Below the pieces are notes generated by a model. It saw only the letters and a program-made list of their open reading frames with translations, ran no database searches and was not told the DNA's origin. The position numbers were made by a program, and so were the translations under genes. From NCBI GenBank assembly GCA_905221605.1, contig CAJNDS010000970.1:1-47141 (forward strand): a DNA stretch of 47,141 nucleotides. Direction: 5' to 3'. This stretch comes from Symbiodinium natans. Its lineage: Eukaryota > Sar > Dinophyceae > Suessiales > Symbiodiniaceae. Shown one piece after another: positions 36,201 to 43,927 of the stretch (within the stretch, counting starts at the first letter, position 1; each line of letters opens with the position of its first letter).

Positions 36201-37459
36201 CAGGAGGAGCATCAGAAGCGATGTTACTGAAGAAGTTGTGGATGTTTCTTGCAGGAAAGTTACTCGTGGAGATCCGGATGGATTCAAGTGCGGGAAGACA
36301 ATGGATGATGCGAACAGGAGTCGGAGGACTCAAACATATCGATCTGAGAGTATTATGGCTTCAGCGAGGGGTGAAGAACAACAGCTTCAAAGCAAAGCCA
36401 GTGCCTACCAAATTAAACATTGCCGACTTGAATACAAAGCGCTTAGGAGTATCTCGAAGGAGATTTCTCATGTACCATATTGGAGCCATGGTGTGGAATG
36501 GAGAAAGTCATGAGCGTTATGGGAAAGAAGAAGCAATGGAACATGTGGCAGGTGAAGTTTGCCGAAGCCAAGTTCGAGCACTACGTGCAACTTTGTTGAG
36601 TGAGCGAGGAAGCAAGACGGCTAGAGCGATGTACTTGACAATGATGGTGAATATGATTTCTCAGATTGCAGGACAGCCAGACGATTTTGGAGGACGAGAA
36701 CGAGAAGAACGAGAATTTGTTTTCATCTATGTGAAGGAAGTGAGTGGATGGATTATTCTTTTCAGTGTGCTACTAGGAGGAATTTTCGCTTTACTCTTGT
36801 TCTACATGGTCGAGCAGAAGGTGAACGAAGGACGACAGGAACCACAGGAAGAAGGACCACAGGAACCACAGGAAGAAGGACCACAGGAACCACAGGAAGA
36901 AGGACCACAGGAACCGCAGGAAGAAGGACCACAGGAACCACAGGAAGAAGGACCACAGGAACCGCAGGAAGAAGTACCACAGGAACCACAGGAAGAAGGA
37001 CCACAGGAACCGCAGGAAGAAGGACCACAGGAACCGCAGGAGGAATTCACTATTCGAAGATTTGTGCAAAAGTATTGTCCGCCCGATGAGGATGATGTTC
37101 AACGTACAGCAAGGGCAGTCAATATGTATTTCCGTGATGCACCAGAGGATTCAGCGACAGGCAGTGGTAATGGGATGCCTGGAATCAGTACAGTACCAGC
37201 AAGCCAAATCCATGTGAATGACGAAGAGCTTGCAAGGCGATTTCAAGAATGGGGAATGGTTAATATCATTCCTATGGCACAGGATGTGGACGAACAGCTA
37301 CGAGCACAACCCCATTATGTGTACACGCCTCATGGCAAGAGGTACCACCGACCTACATGTGCAGATGTGCAAAGGTCAGAGAGATTCACTTACAGTGCAG
37401 CAGTGCATGCGAGATTGCACTACCGTCCTTGTGGCAATTGCAGGCCCGGGACCATGTGA
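30185..37459 (+). CDS. gag-pol: Gag-Pol polyprotein of copia III with fused membrane/zinc tail
   Basis: 2424 codons from ATG 30185, chosen because the frame further upstream has no ATG context of note and reads unnaturally. Order: Glu/Tyr repeat; two hydrophobic stretches (about 30461-30530 and 30670-30723); Gag (30730-31540); Lys/Gly-rich part; zinc knuckle CRFCKQRGHWGNEC (near 31832); protease ILDSGADVSLL (near 32384); integrase zinc site H-x3-H-x5-C-x2-C (near 33510) and D, D, E near 33644, 33819 and 33940; RT with LDIRDAFLQV and catalytic IHVDDELVAG (near 35460); RNase H DADWASDREA (near 36055) and LSSAESEV. Then one membrane helix (about 36745-36810), a nine-copy QEPQEE repeat, and a final H/C site (HGKRYHRPTC...CGNC). 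Gag to tail in one frame with no stop means that Gag:Pol ratio must be set another way. Confidence 0.93.
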   Translation: MNGEIGQDDEVDYQKEKAEIDYQEEKAEIDYQEEKTEIDYQEESKFYGLCTNKSLYSDKTMNGARDPLVMWIWTSIPGAKNLYDPKTMQFDYNGAMAMMLMLGVSGAIMLCIGCLQATVHLQSCRQSCLWRLQHSCFRRRLSRGARRDHLRSCACVRKQQRGAMLCVLVVLQFSAVQGMQQNGPPQQPTELSEILTALTRATQVGMSALQRLEQQASSSDDLNRRIESATKAIKAPDVWNPQASGEHPPDFTTWKHQFLNWLGFADSQYSEALSMIESLGATPIDVSTLTTVERELSTKLYHILTSYMRGAATQLSRNWSRERCGYRLYQSLLWEYQPATKQRALTLSQAIGMFPNFDGGKSMVEQIGALENLVREYEIASGKTYDRDLLMGVLLRCSPRAIRDHLTLTMPEGTNYMSVKQAILSYEQSSKTWDYQTVLKQKTLQNTASSSNADQGPAPMEVDAVYEKGGGKGNKGNKGNKGGKGSYSWSSFGAGFRQWRKGGRKGSYKGGKKGRGKGFHKGGKKGGKKGGKHGKGGKKGGGKKLDRDVCRFCKQRGHWGNECPNRNVREVQASEASTEVPHSTVESVTPSQSASQYRIRRVRNIDFHHIANTPPDGTEHYELSEVSEEEGDWFTRRIEVQGPECYYIGDESENKQDHEGDELYQWYENSLERVRGGLGPPGGLEPLNQGGLEPLNQGGLEPLSQGGLEPLSQGGSEPLNVRMVQLDTKQHVVILDSGADVSLLPRRLSDAGVEVSTPTSLRLQDAQGGAMRVEGMRRAVLQFSSCSVTEDFVLSDTNNILLSLGRLLKNGWKFVSVGCKQRQGGETWGEETQAGELVSPDGKARVPVEYQRNSLRLTAEVRGVEQVRAVKVTLAYDFGKVPEKDWSLLPNGTPVHRHFGLEFVKPPTGTWKYRTTIVKVGNEWEVIEATELLERKSDLEDRIPGLLFRSEILTFLHRTPEYLDKCLVEEVAPEEAPKEEEKKMEEEPEWFGRERGAPEELQVPVPKGVVKQQGKAGGHQELELDMGSTIVVNGESLTATSEIDKLREGCRYLGLSVSGSKVKMFRRLCNYLTEDRDEDAEEVADRLRKQRPKARTRPGVPEPTEAEIEEHMATHMPMQPWCDFCAAAKSKQDHTPQSSEAKYEDPGKPVIQMDFMYMGQNSVSLIILDSWTRFSWAIPVPGKAPTKKLAEKVVKFSLEMNYISEEVLFAIDVEPATTALLDLIVAIRQKLGYKAGKYPNKPYHKGRTARVERHIQNLRRQSLTMIEMVEDRIGEKIPEDHALRAWAIHHAAWLFNRYHLHSGTQSTAFQLVYGRPYQGQILPFGEYVFGLAKPGGVKNRSLWTGGIWVGKDDRDMDVITSKDGIFTSRSVRRTQPAWRARETLQLQGSPWTKKAPRLGHTAHAAPLPRIVEEPGKEKEGGENEPEPAGDEAGSDVESSKHDTISDLLLSSGQPTPRSSSTDSNQGGGQKRETEGEEREEPAKASKTADAEEPPTKQQKTAESSPTSADPGSPKGSLFPPLYAGQVEEQEDETGYHEDDLWEERVWKECEEEYEADSEGEEEDEDRPPKVSEEELERLDAEAGKAELDKLANMKVVKTIKKEECSEEGKFLTLRTVFDWRKRDGVWKRRCRIVCREFRAGAQSTEETFSPTSGHAAVRMMFLFHLIYNWELTVLDIRDAFLQVKQKALMYADISPWIRTLLGLDEDHVWKVEKCLPGQRSAAEQWFTHLVEILKRLGFEQFVGIPSILKHRVKKIAVSIHVDDELVAGAKGEGRWLICELEKFFKLTVEGPFPSHRGSGEQLHYLKRTYEFLEEGILVTVSKKHYEKLKGLYKLGNRKPRQTPEHQLIGTVDNSKELEENECKKFRSALGTLLYISQDRWDLQHVTKCLASKMSKPTEQALTCLKQALLYVQGTEQLGFLLKYTKVGNKMMDAIYQREEQEEEDEEKKGTHSMEVFTDADWASDREARWSTSSVIVCVNAVPVLSYSRTQKATALSSAESEVLACSGGASEAMLLKKLWMFLAGKLLVEIRMDSSAGRQWMMRTGVGGLKHIDLRVLWLQRGVKNNSFKAKPVPTKLNIADLNTKRLGVSRRRFLMYHIGAMVWNGESHERYGKEEAMEHVAGEVCRSQVRALRATLLSERGSKTARAMYLTMMVNMISQIAGQPDDFGGREREEREFVFIYVKEVSGWIILFSVLLGGIFALLLFYMVEQKVNEGRQEPQEEGPQEPQEEGPQEPQEEGPQEPQEEGPQEPQEEGPQEPQEEVPQEPQEEGPQEPQEEGPQEPQEEFTIRRFVQKYCPPDEDDVQRTARAVNMYFRDAPEDSATGSGNGMPGISTVPASQIHVNDEELARRFQEWGMVNIIPMAQDVDEQLRAQPHYVYTPHGKRYHRPTCADVQRSERFTYSAAVHARLHYRPCGNCRPGTM
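30217..30315 (+). repeat. In-frame 27-bp tandem repeat near gag start (copia III)
   Basis: About 3.5 units encoding IDYQEEKAE. Lies between the overlap with the upstream ORF and the first hydrophobic stretch. Confidence 0.85.
31832..31873 (+). other. Zinc knuckle of copia III Gag
   Basis: C-x2-C-x4-H-x4-C (CRFCKQRGHWGNEC) after a long Lys/Gly-rich tract. Typical nucleocapsid RNA-binding motif, complete. Confidence 0.9.
32216..32341 (+). repeat. In-frame 24-bp tandem repeat before protease (copia III)
   Basis: Five units of GGLEPLNQ with small changes (NQ/SQ, last unit GGSEPLN). Precedes the protease by about 45 bp and probably forms a flexible linker. Confidence 0.9.
36745..37459 (+). other. 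Membrane helix, QEPQEE repeat and H/C zinc module (copia III Pol tail)
   Basis: WIILFSVLLGGIFALLLFYM is a clear single membrane segment. Nine QEPQEE units of 24 bp follow (about 36829-37044), then 135 residues ending with T-x-HG-x2-YHRPTC...RPCGNC. The separate ORF of copia I (7280-7717) has the same order without the repeat. If not cleaved off, it would tether RNase H/RT to a membrane. Confidence 0.65.
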
Positions 37460-37700
37460 GTGAATGATGGAATGTTTCACTTTTCCGTACAGTGTGAGCT
37501 ACAACGAGTACAAGCTTACCTGAGCGAAGTGTTACCCACGAGGAAGCAGTGGGAACAGTTTTCACCGAGTGCAAGGACTCCAATAGGGAGAGCACAACGA
37601 GGCCATCGCACAATACCAGATGAGCCCAACGACATACCTGTACAGTTTCTACAAACCCGTTACTGTAGAGTGATGTTGAGCTTACAGTTCGCACAACATC
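37460..37700 (+). other. Non-coding 3' internal region of copia III
   Basis: About 240 bp between the gag-pol stop and the purine tract, with no credible ORF. Probably packaging or 3' processing sequence; I see no clear motif. Confidence 0.5.
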
Positions 37701-37709
37701 AAGGCGGGG
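37701..37709 (+). promoter_or_regulatory. Polypurine tract of copia III
   Basis: AAGGCGGGG directly before the 3' LTR (one C interrupts). Position is fixed by the exact LTR start at 37710. Confidence 0.75.
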
Positions 37710-37844
37710 TGTAAAGTTTTTCTACTACCTGGGAACCCCACCTACCAACCCAAAGGGTTGATGAGCATGTGTGGATTTGTGACTCATGTTTTACCGACAG
37801 CGCTTTTACCGGTTCAAGGAAAAAGAGCGACTTGAAGTTTAGCA
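37710..37844 (+). repeat. 3' LTR of copia III
   Basis: 135 bp identical to the 5' LTR, followed at once by the second GTATG. Confidence 0.97.
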
Positions 37845-37849
37845 GTATG
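37845..37849 (+). repeat. Target site duplication of copia III, right
   Basis: GTATG, followed by ACTCGCACCC as in unit A. Confirms insertion by integrase with a 5-bp stagger, normal for copia. Confidence 0.95.
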
Positions 37850-40800
37850 ACTCGCACCCAAACGCTGAAATCCTGTCCCGCCTAATGGCAAATATAAAGG
37901 CTCACTCCGGGCACTGGTTTGCCATAGGGGATTGGAATGTGGCTCCAGAGGAGCTCCTGGCCAGTAACATCCTCAGTGAACTTCAAGCTTACCCGATTGT
38001 GACTGGGCAGGCTACGTGTGATAGTGGCAACGAACTTGACTACTGCATCTGCAGCAGCAAGCTCAGGAGCATCTCCAGCATCGCTGCAGATTGGACTGCT
38101 CCACATCGGCCCCACTCTAGCCTGATCCTAACTTGTGATACGATGGGGGGCCAGTGTAAGGTTTTCCAGCTTCCTGCGTTTGGACCTGTTGGTGAAGTGG
38201 CAGGGTGCAGCAGGAAAATGCCGTGCATCACGCATATCAAGTGGATGGGGCGCGAGATTTCTGATGAAGTCTCGCTGGCATTTGCCGCCCTGGCACAAGA
38301 GTGTTCGGCAACGGTGTGTCCCGAAGAAACCGCAGTCCGGGGCATCACCTTGTCATTGAAACACGGTCGACTTCTGGCCCCGTCCAAAGTCTATAAGTAC
38401 ACGGACAATCATGCAAAATGGCAGAGGCTGCAGGTCTGGACAAATAAAACCCCCCAAAAAATCATCAAAGCCGAAGAGCTCGAGAACCTGTTGTCAGGCC
38501 TGATTGATTCCGAGGCCCAGGAAATCAATGGCGACAAACAGGCAAAGATCAAATCCCTTCTCGCCGGGGAAGATGACATCGACACCCGCAAGTGGATCGC
38601 GGACGAAGCCTCAAGGGCCCAAAAGGAGCACGTCCGTTGCGACAAGGAGCGTTACAAGGAGTGGCTTGACGGCGCCGTTCAGAAAGGAATGAGGCCTCTC
38701 TTCCGCGCCATGAAAAGCCATGAATCTGGTCTTGATAGGCCTTTCCAAACAATGGAACCCATGCTCCGTCCATACTGCCGATTGGCCCAGTGGCAACCGA
38801 TCTGGCAAGGAGAGTTCGAGCCTGTTCCAACCGTTTTTCCCCTACTGCTCGAAGAAGCCAAGCGAGAGGCCGAGCTACTCCCTCCGCTAGACCCGCTGGC
38901 AATCATGCTCCGCATCAAACGTCTGCCTCTGAAAGCCCCAGGACCAGATGGATGGACGATTCCCTTCCTTAAAGCCCTGCCTGAAAAACGGGTCGAGGAT
39001 CTCACCCATTTCTTTCACCTTGTGGAAAAAACCGGCCAGGCCCCGCATCAGTGGTGTACCACTCAGGTCACCATGCTTGTTAAGTCGGTAGAGATCGAAC
39101 GCCCGATTGCTCTATGCCATGTAGCGTACAAGCTTTGGACCCAAGCCAGGTACAACCTGGTGGCTGAATGGATGGCCCGCTTTGAGCTTGTAGCTCCGTG
39201 TGACGCGGCCCGTCCAGGACAAGCTTGTTTGGACATTTCTGTCCGCAGAGTCTTCCTCTCCGAAATCAGCCGTTCGAGAGGTTTAAGTAGGGTGAGTATC
39301 TTCATCGACCTCACTACTTTTTATGAGACAGTCGAGCATGAGCTGTTGATCCAACAAGCCAAAATCCTGGGTTTCCCCCAGGTCGTCCTCAATATAGCGC
39401 TCCAGATATATCGAGGCGAAAGACTGATCTCCTCCGAGGGTCGAGTTTCTCACCCCTTATGGGCCAGCAGGGGCATAATGGCAGGCTGCCCCATAGCCCC
39501 TGCCTTGGCAAAGCTGGCATTGTTTCCCACTTGCCAGAAAGTTTACCAGTCGAACCAGATCCAGTCCATGGATGTATGGCTGGACGACATCTCTGTCGAT
39601 GTCGAGCACCGCGAACCGCAGGCAGCAGCAAGGCAGGCGCTTGCAGTGTTCCGCACGCTTCAGTCGGAGCTAGGAGCAGCTAAGCTGCAGCTCAGCATCC
39701 GGAAGTCCGCTTTTGTATGCTCTGATGGGTCTGCGGAAAAAGAGCTCCGTATCAGGAGAAAGGTCAAAGAGCCGCAGGTGCAAAGTCTCGTCAAAGACCT
39801 GGGGGCGGATTCGTCTGGAGGCCGAAGGAGGCGGGTAAAGACCTCAAACAGCCGCATTCAGAAAGCGGTCAAGAGGAGCGCCAAACTTCATCGGTTAGGG
39901 CTAGGCCAGAAAAAGCATGCGATTCGCGCTTTTAAAACCAGCGCCTTTACGGCGGGCACCTGGGGGCACCAGGCCCAAGGGCTATCTCCAAAGAGAATGA
40001 AGGTGGTGAGGGGAATGGCGGTGTCCCACTCCACCAGACTGGCGCTTGGTTCAGCGGACGTGGTCTTTGATATGGGCGAGTTTAATGTCCAAGACCCGGT
40101 TATCCGCATCGTTCTGGAACATTGGGACAGCCTAAGCCGGTGCGTTGCTATCAATGGCCCGTGTGCGCCACGCGTTCAACAAGCATGGGGGGTAACGTGG
40201 AAAAGACTTGCGAGAGCGGCTCACCCCTGGAGACTAGCAGCTGGCCCGATTGCAGCTATGGTGTGCTATCTTCGCGACATGGGTTTTGAAGCTCCCGCCA
40301 TGGAAGTATGGTCGAGGCCAGGCCTCACCATTAGACTCGAGTGGGGAAACGCCAAAACGGCACGGCAGGTGAAGGAGCAGCTGCGAGGAGCCATGCTGCG
40401 CGATCGTTGGGGGCGAATTGCAAGCCAGCACGGCGGCGGAGGAGCCGAGCATGGTTTAGACTGGACGACCCACAGGAGCCTGCTAAAAAAGGCCAAAGGG
40501 AACACTCTAAAGGTAACAGGGCTACGCATGGTCTGGCAAGGCGCTGTAGCCTTCAATGGACATGGCGGGCACGCGGTGTGCACGAGGTGCGGTGGGGCCA
40601 ACTCCTTTGTGCATGCGCTCCACACTTGCCCTGCGTGGGCAGCGCACGACATTGGCCCCGACCCTGAGTGGAGGAGTAGGGTGGATGCACCAGAATGTTT
40701 CTGGCTGAGAGGGCTAGTCCCAGCCCCGCTTACCAAGCACCCTGACCACCCTCCCTTGATCCTTGAAACCCGCGTTGAAGGAAACCTTGAAGAAGCGGCA

Positions 40801-41791
40801 CAGAGCTGCCAACCAGTCAGGAGGACCACAGGCCTCCGATCCCAGGCTCAGAATGGCAACCTGGAGCTTAGTTGCCATACAGCGCAAGGATGGCCATCTG
40901 CCGGCATGCTGCTGGCAAGGCCCGGAGCCGGATCCGGCCTACAAGATTGTGGGGTATGCGGTGGGGGCCCTTCAGGTAGGTTTCACGGTCAATGACGCCG
41001 AGTCAAAGGCACTTGACTTCCTTTTGGGCCTGTCCAACCAAAACAATTTTGTTGCCTGCGATAGCAAAATTGCGCTCACCAGACTTAAAAACCCCAACGC
41101 CCATTTCCTTTGGCCTAGTATATGGACCGCAGGTCAGGATGACCGTAATAGATTAAAACCGGTCTGGACAAAAGGGCACTTAACCAAAGAGGAGCACGCA
41201 GCCAGGCATGGCACCGGCTCCTTATGGGCCTGGGAAGCCAACAGACATGCTGACTGGCTGTGCGGTCAGAAGGCCAAAGAGATTCTGTCACAAGAGCATG
41301 TGGCAAACGTCAAGCAAATTGACAGCACTGCACGAGAGATCTCCACTTTCTTAGGAAAGCGAGCTGAGTTCCTCCTCGCCAACTGCCCGCTGCCCTCAGC
41401 AAATGAGGTCAAATTTGAGAGGAAGGCTAAGGCCAAGGTCGCGCCTCCCTCCAAAAAAGGACCCAATAAAAAACAGCTTCTTTTGCATGCAGTCAAGGAG
41501 GCGAATCCTCAGACCATGCACAATTGGAAAATCTCTAGCGGAGAAAGCACCAACAACCTGTGCATCAAGTGCGAAGGGTGCGGGCTTTACGTGCAACAAG
41601 TCGATCCGCATGAGGTGGTTGTGCACGTTCTTCAGTTCCCGTGCCAGAGTCTGCCTGTGCCCACCTCGACTCCGTGGGGCTTTCATGTGTCTCACCCACA
41701 TGATCAACCTTGGAGAGTCAGTGGTATGCAAAAAGTGCGGCGCTTTCCAAGCTGTCAGAATCCTAAAGGCCAAACCGGGATGTCAAGGTAG
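37846..41791 (+). pseudogene. LINE ORF2, unit B, 3' part: endonuclease end, RT, broken RNase H
   Basis: Resumes with AIGDWNV (near 37924), ELDYCI and PHRPHSS of the endonuclease, then RT with FIDLTTFYETVEHE (near 39303) and WLDDIS (near 39580), both intact. At about 40818 a 20-bp deletion present only in B removes WFGTDG, including the first catalytic Asp of RNase H, and shifts the frame; the old frame closes at 40995. The rest of RNase H (NDAESKALDF, ACDSKIAL, NRHADWL) and the first Cys patch continue in the shifted frame to 41791. This copy is dead both by the copia insertion and by this deletion. Confidence 0.88.
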
Positions 41792-42203
41792 GTGCAGCCA
41801 GGTCTGCAAGAAGCCTAACAGCAAATTCCAAGAAGCCCAAAAAAGAAGCCTAGACCCCAAGGCTGGCGTGAAAGCCTTCTTCGGCTTGAGGCAGAGTTGC
41901 TCGCCCCATCCCGCAGCCGTTGTGCCTTCAAACACTAGTGTATGTGAAGCAGTGGCAAGTAGCAGCACAGGAGAGTCTCTCCCTCAGATTCCTCCTTTGC
42001 CTCCTCAGACCACACCCGCTTTTCCCAAGCCTAAAGCAAAAATTAAAGCCAAAGCAAAAAAGGATGGCCTGACACAAACCGCTCTCTCTTTAGGAAGTGA
42101 GCTATGGGAAAAGGATGGAAGAAAGGACACGGCAAATCCAAAGGCCTCAAAGGCAAGCAATCAAGATTGCCACAAGAAGAGCTGGATGCAGCATGGGAGG
42201 TGA
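41685..42203 (+). CDS. ORF2 tail in second frame, unit B
   Basis: Counterpart of 23816-24232: MCLTHMINLGESVVCKKCGA and basic tail. One T fewer near 42090 makes the frame run past the stop used in A and read 30 extra residues over the ORF3 start. Whether three or four T is ancestral is unclear. Confidence 0.4.
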   Translation: MCLTHMINLGESVVCKKCGAFQAVRILKAKPGCQGRCSQVCKKPNSKFQEAQKRSLDPKAGVKAFFGLRQSCSPHPAAVVPSNTSVCEAVASSSTGESLPQIPPLPPQTTPAFPKPKAKIKAKAKKDGLTQTALSLGSELWEKDGRKDTANPKASKASNQDCHKKSWMQHGR

Positions 42204-42943
42204 ACATGGAAAGAAGCGCGCGAGATCTCCCTACAAAAAGCCCCGGCTCGATCTCCAGGAGTAAAGCAAGGAGCCATGCTAGGCATCTTGCCTTAGCGGA
42301 AAGCGATGCGCGTTTCCGGGCGAGCTCAACACCTCGCCCTACACCACCTGCTCCTCCGCCAAGCAGGCGAGGCCAGGAGGAAGACGTGCCCGAAGATCCT
42401 TCGGATGCAACCCAGGAGTGGCGCTCCGATCAGCTTTCCCCCTGGGAACGAAGGGTCAAGTTAAGAAGCTCCTCTGATTCAAGCGGGCACAGAAGGGAAG
42501 AGGTTCTCTCCCGAAATGCGGCTCCTCTGCCAAACTCCTCCTCATTGAACCCTGGGCGCCCTGTCGTCCACGCGGAGGTTGAGGATCTCACCTCTCTTCT
42601 TGACCCCGCAAGCTTTCCCGAGAGCTCAGGGTGGCCCCAGGACAACCAAGCATTCGAGGCAAACCCTCAGACAGTTAGAGCGACTAGTTCAGGAAGAAAC
42701 GTCGCAGTGGCAGCAGACGAGCGTCAGAGGGCAGACCCACAGGAAGCCGCGTTCCACTTTCAAGGCCAGTGGAAGGCACACCGCGGCAAGCCAAAGGAAC
42801 CTCTGCACTATCTTCCTGTCAACCTAGTCATGATCCATGACGTCACCCACAGCCTCCATGTTCGGGACACCATGGATCTGACTATGCTCATGTTCGGCCG
42901 TACGCGAGTAGCCTATGTAGCCGAATCGGCTCCCCTGGTGTGA
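42104..42943 (+). CDS. LINE ORF3, unit B
   Basis: 279 codons, same protein as ORF3 of unit A, starting MGKGWKKGHGKSKG. Charged low-complexity N-terminal two thirds; the last 60 residues appear to begin the kinase-like fold. Ends at TGA 42941 with the same in-frame continuation as in A. Confidence 0.55.
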   Translation: MGKGWKKGHGKSKGLKGKQSRLPQEELDAAWEVNMERSARDLPTKSPGSISRSKARSHARHLALAESDARFRASSTPRPTPPAPPPSRRGQEEDVPEDPSDATQEWRSDQLSPWERRVKLRSSSDSSGHRREEVLSRNAAPLPNSSSLNPGRPVVHAEVEDLTSLLDPASFPESSGWPQDNQAFEANPQTVRATSSGRNVAVAADERQRADPQEAAFHFQGQWKAHRGKPKEPLHYLPVNLVMIHDVTHSLHVRDTMDLTMLMFGRTRVAYVAESAPLV

Positions 42944-43535
42944 AAATTTTCGGATGAAAGCCAAGCCGAAGAGGAGCGCATCAGTAATATCTTTCCCCGG
43001 TTAACGGCGAAGGTCTACTGGTATGGGCTTGTGCGCATCCGCCTTGCTGTGGCAGGGTGGAGAGCAGGTGTTTCCATTTTACATGTCGCTGCAGGAGCGA
43101 TGTGTTCCAGGGGTTGAGGTTCTCACCCGATTCGGCGCTGGAAGCCAGAGTTGCTTCCAGTTCTTGTGCTACATGGCCATCATTTTGGCCTATCTTCGAG
43201 CTGAAGGGTGGACCCTCCGCGATTTGGGACCGCTAAATGTAGCCGTGAGTCGTACCACGGCAAATTCCCCCCATCCGAGGCTCATTTTCTTCGACACGAA
43301 CGAATGGACATGGGAAGGAAAAGAAGCCAAACACAGCTGGACAGGCTTTTGGTCGCTTGTGGCGGATTTCAGCCCTTCACGCCAAGGCTGGCTTCGCGAC
43401 AAGCTCAGACACGTTGGCGTGTACCCTAGGTGGTGCGCGGAAACGCTGTTAATGGAGTGTCAGCCCTTCTGGAGCCATCTCAGCGAACAGGGCATTATCG
43501 ACTCGGGAGGGCCCTGTTTCAGTGATCTGCGATGA
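42944..43535 (+). pseudogene. Kinase-like coding region, unit B
   Basis: Same as 25076-25667: KFSDESQAEEERIS in the ORF3 frame, then the 170-codon ORF from ATG 43023 with LRDLGPLNVAV and FFDTNEW. The stop and the frame change are shared with A, so they predate the split of A and B. Confidence 0.45.
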
Positions 43536-43778
43536 GCCAGAAGGTGAGTTTCTCCCTGAGCTGCGGCGAGAATCTTGTCAAGTCTGTAAAGACTCTGAGG
43601 GATGGTGAGGTTCTCCCTGCCCGTAGCTCTTCCGTAACATCTCGGATGCCTTCACAAGCACGGCCGTGTTTAGCAGGCCAAGGCATTCCCGAGAGTAGTT
43701 GTTCTCACGTTTCACCTTAACTTCCGGGACTTTGGTCCCGAAGAGCCTAATTGGCTAGCGACGTGGCCCGCTTTCGAG
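43536..43778 (+). other. 3' untranslated tail of unit B
   Basis: 243 bp like the A tail, with one base lost in a T run near 43630 and one substitution (GTAAAG for GTAAGG). Contains the two micro-palindromes and the tail hairpin. Confidence 0.6.
43721..43743 (+). other. Conserved 3' tail hairpin, unit B
   Basis: Identical to the hairpin of unit A, loop TTTG. Confidence 0.75.
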
Positions 43779-43791
43779 TGATATATGTGAC
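43779..43791 (+). repeat. 13-bp unit-junction repeat, copy 3
   Basis: TGATATATGTGAC between the tail of unit B and the leader of unit C. Its last two bases overlap the spliced-leader relic. Confidence 0.85.
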
Positions 43792-43808
43792 CGTAGTGAT
43801 GGCTCAGG
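43790..43808 (+). other. Longest spliced-leader relic (unit C)
   Basis: ACCGTAG at the start equals the first seven bases of the dinoflagellate leader and TGGCTCAGG its last nine with one change; the middle is three bases shorter. Positioned exactly at the unit's 5' end. Confidence 0.65.
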
Positions 43809-43839
43809 GTCTCGGCTCAACCCCGGTGGGGTGCACAGG

Positions 43840-43876
43840 TAGCAGAGCGGTAGCTGTGTGAACCAGCCTCGAGTCC
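43840..43876 (+). promoter_or_regulatory. tRNA-like A and B boxes in leader C
   Basis: TAGCAGAGCGGT (43840-43851) and GCCTCGAGTCC (43866-43876). The surrounding leader differs from A/B, but both boxes are kept. Confidence 0.45.
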
Positions 43877-43927
43877 CCTAACTGTTTTGGGTACCAGGCC
43901 TGCTTTTTCACAGCCTTCATTTGAGCC

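Larger units (their letters stand above)
28761..37844 (+). mobile_element. Ty1/copia retrotransposon III, complete and young
   Basis: 9084 bp with two identical 135-bp LTRs (TG...CA), 5-bp target duplication, PBS and purine tract in place, and a long intact gag-pol frame. Inserted into the endonuclease of LINE unit B, same orientation. Identical LTRs mean no visible decay since insertion. It could be autonomous. It is only distantly related to copia I and II and lacks their extra RNase H-distal domain, but has the membrane/zinc module fused to Pol. Confidence 0.97.
37850..43778 (+). mobile_element. LINE unit B, right part (after copia III)
   Basis: Continues unit B from the middle of the endonuclease to the tail. 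Against A it shows a handful of substitutions, a 20-bp deletion in RNase H, and two 1-bp losses (in T runs near 42090 and 43630). Ends at the 13-bp repeat of unit C. Confidence 0.93.
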
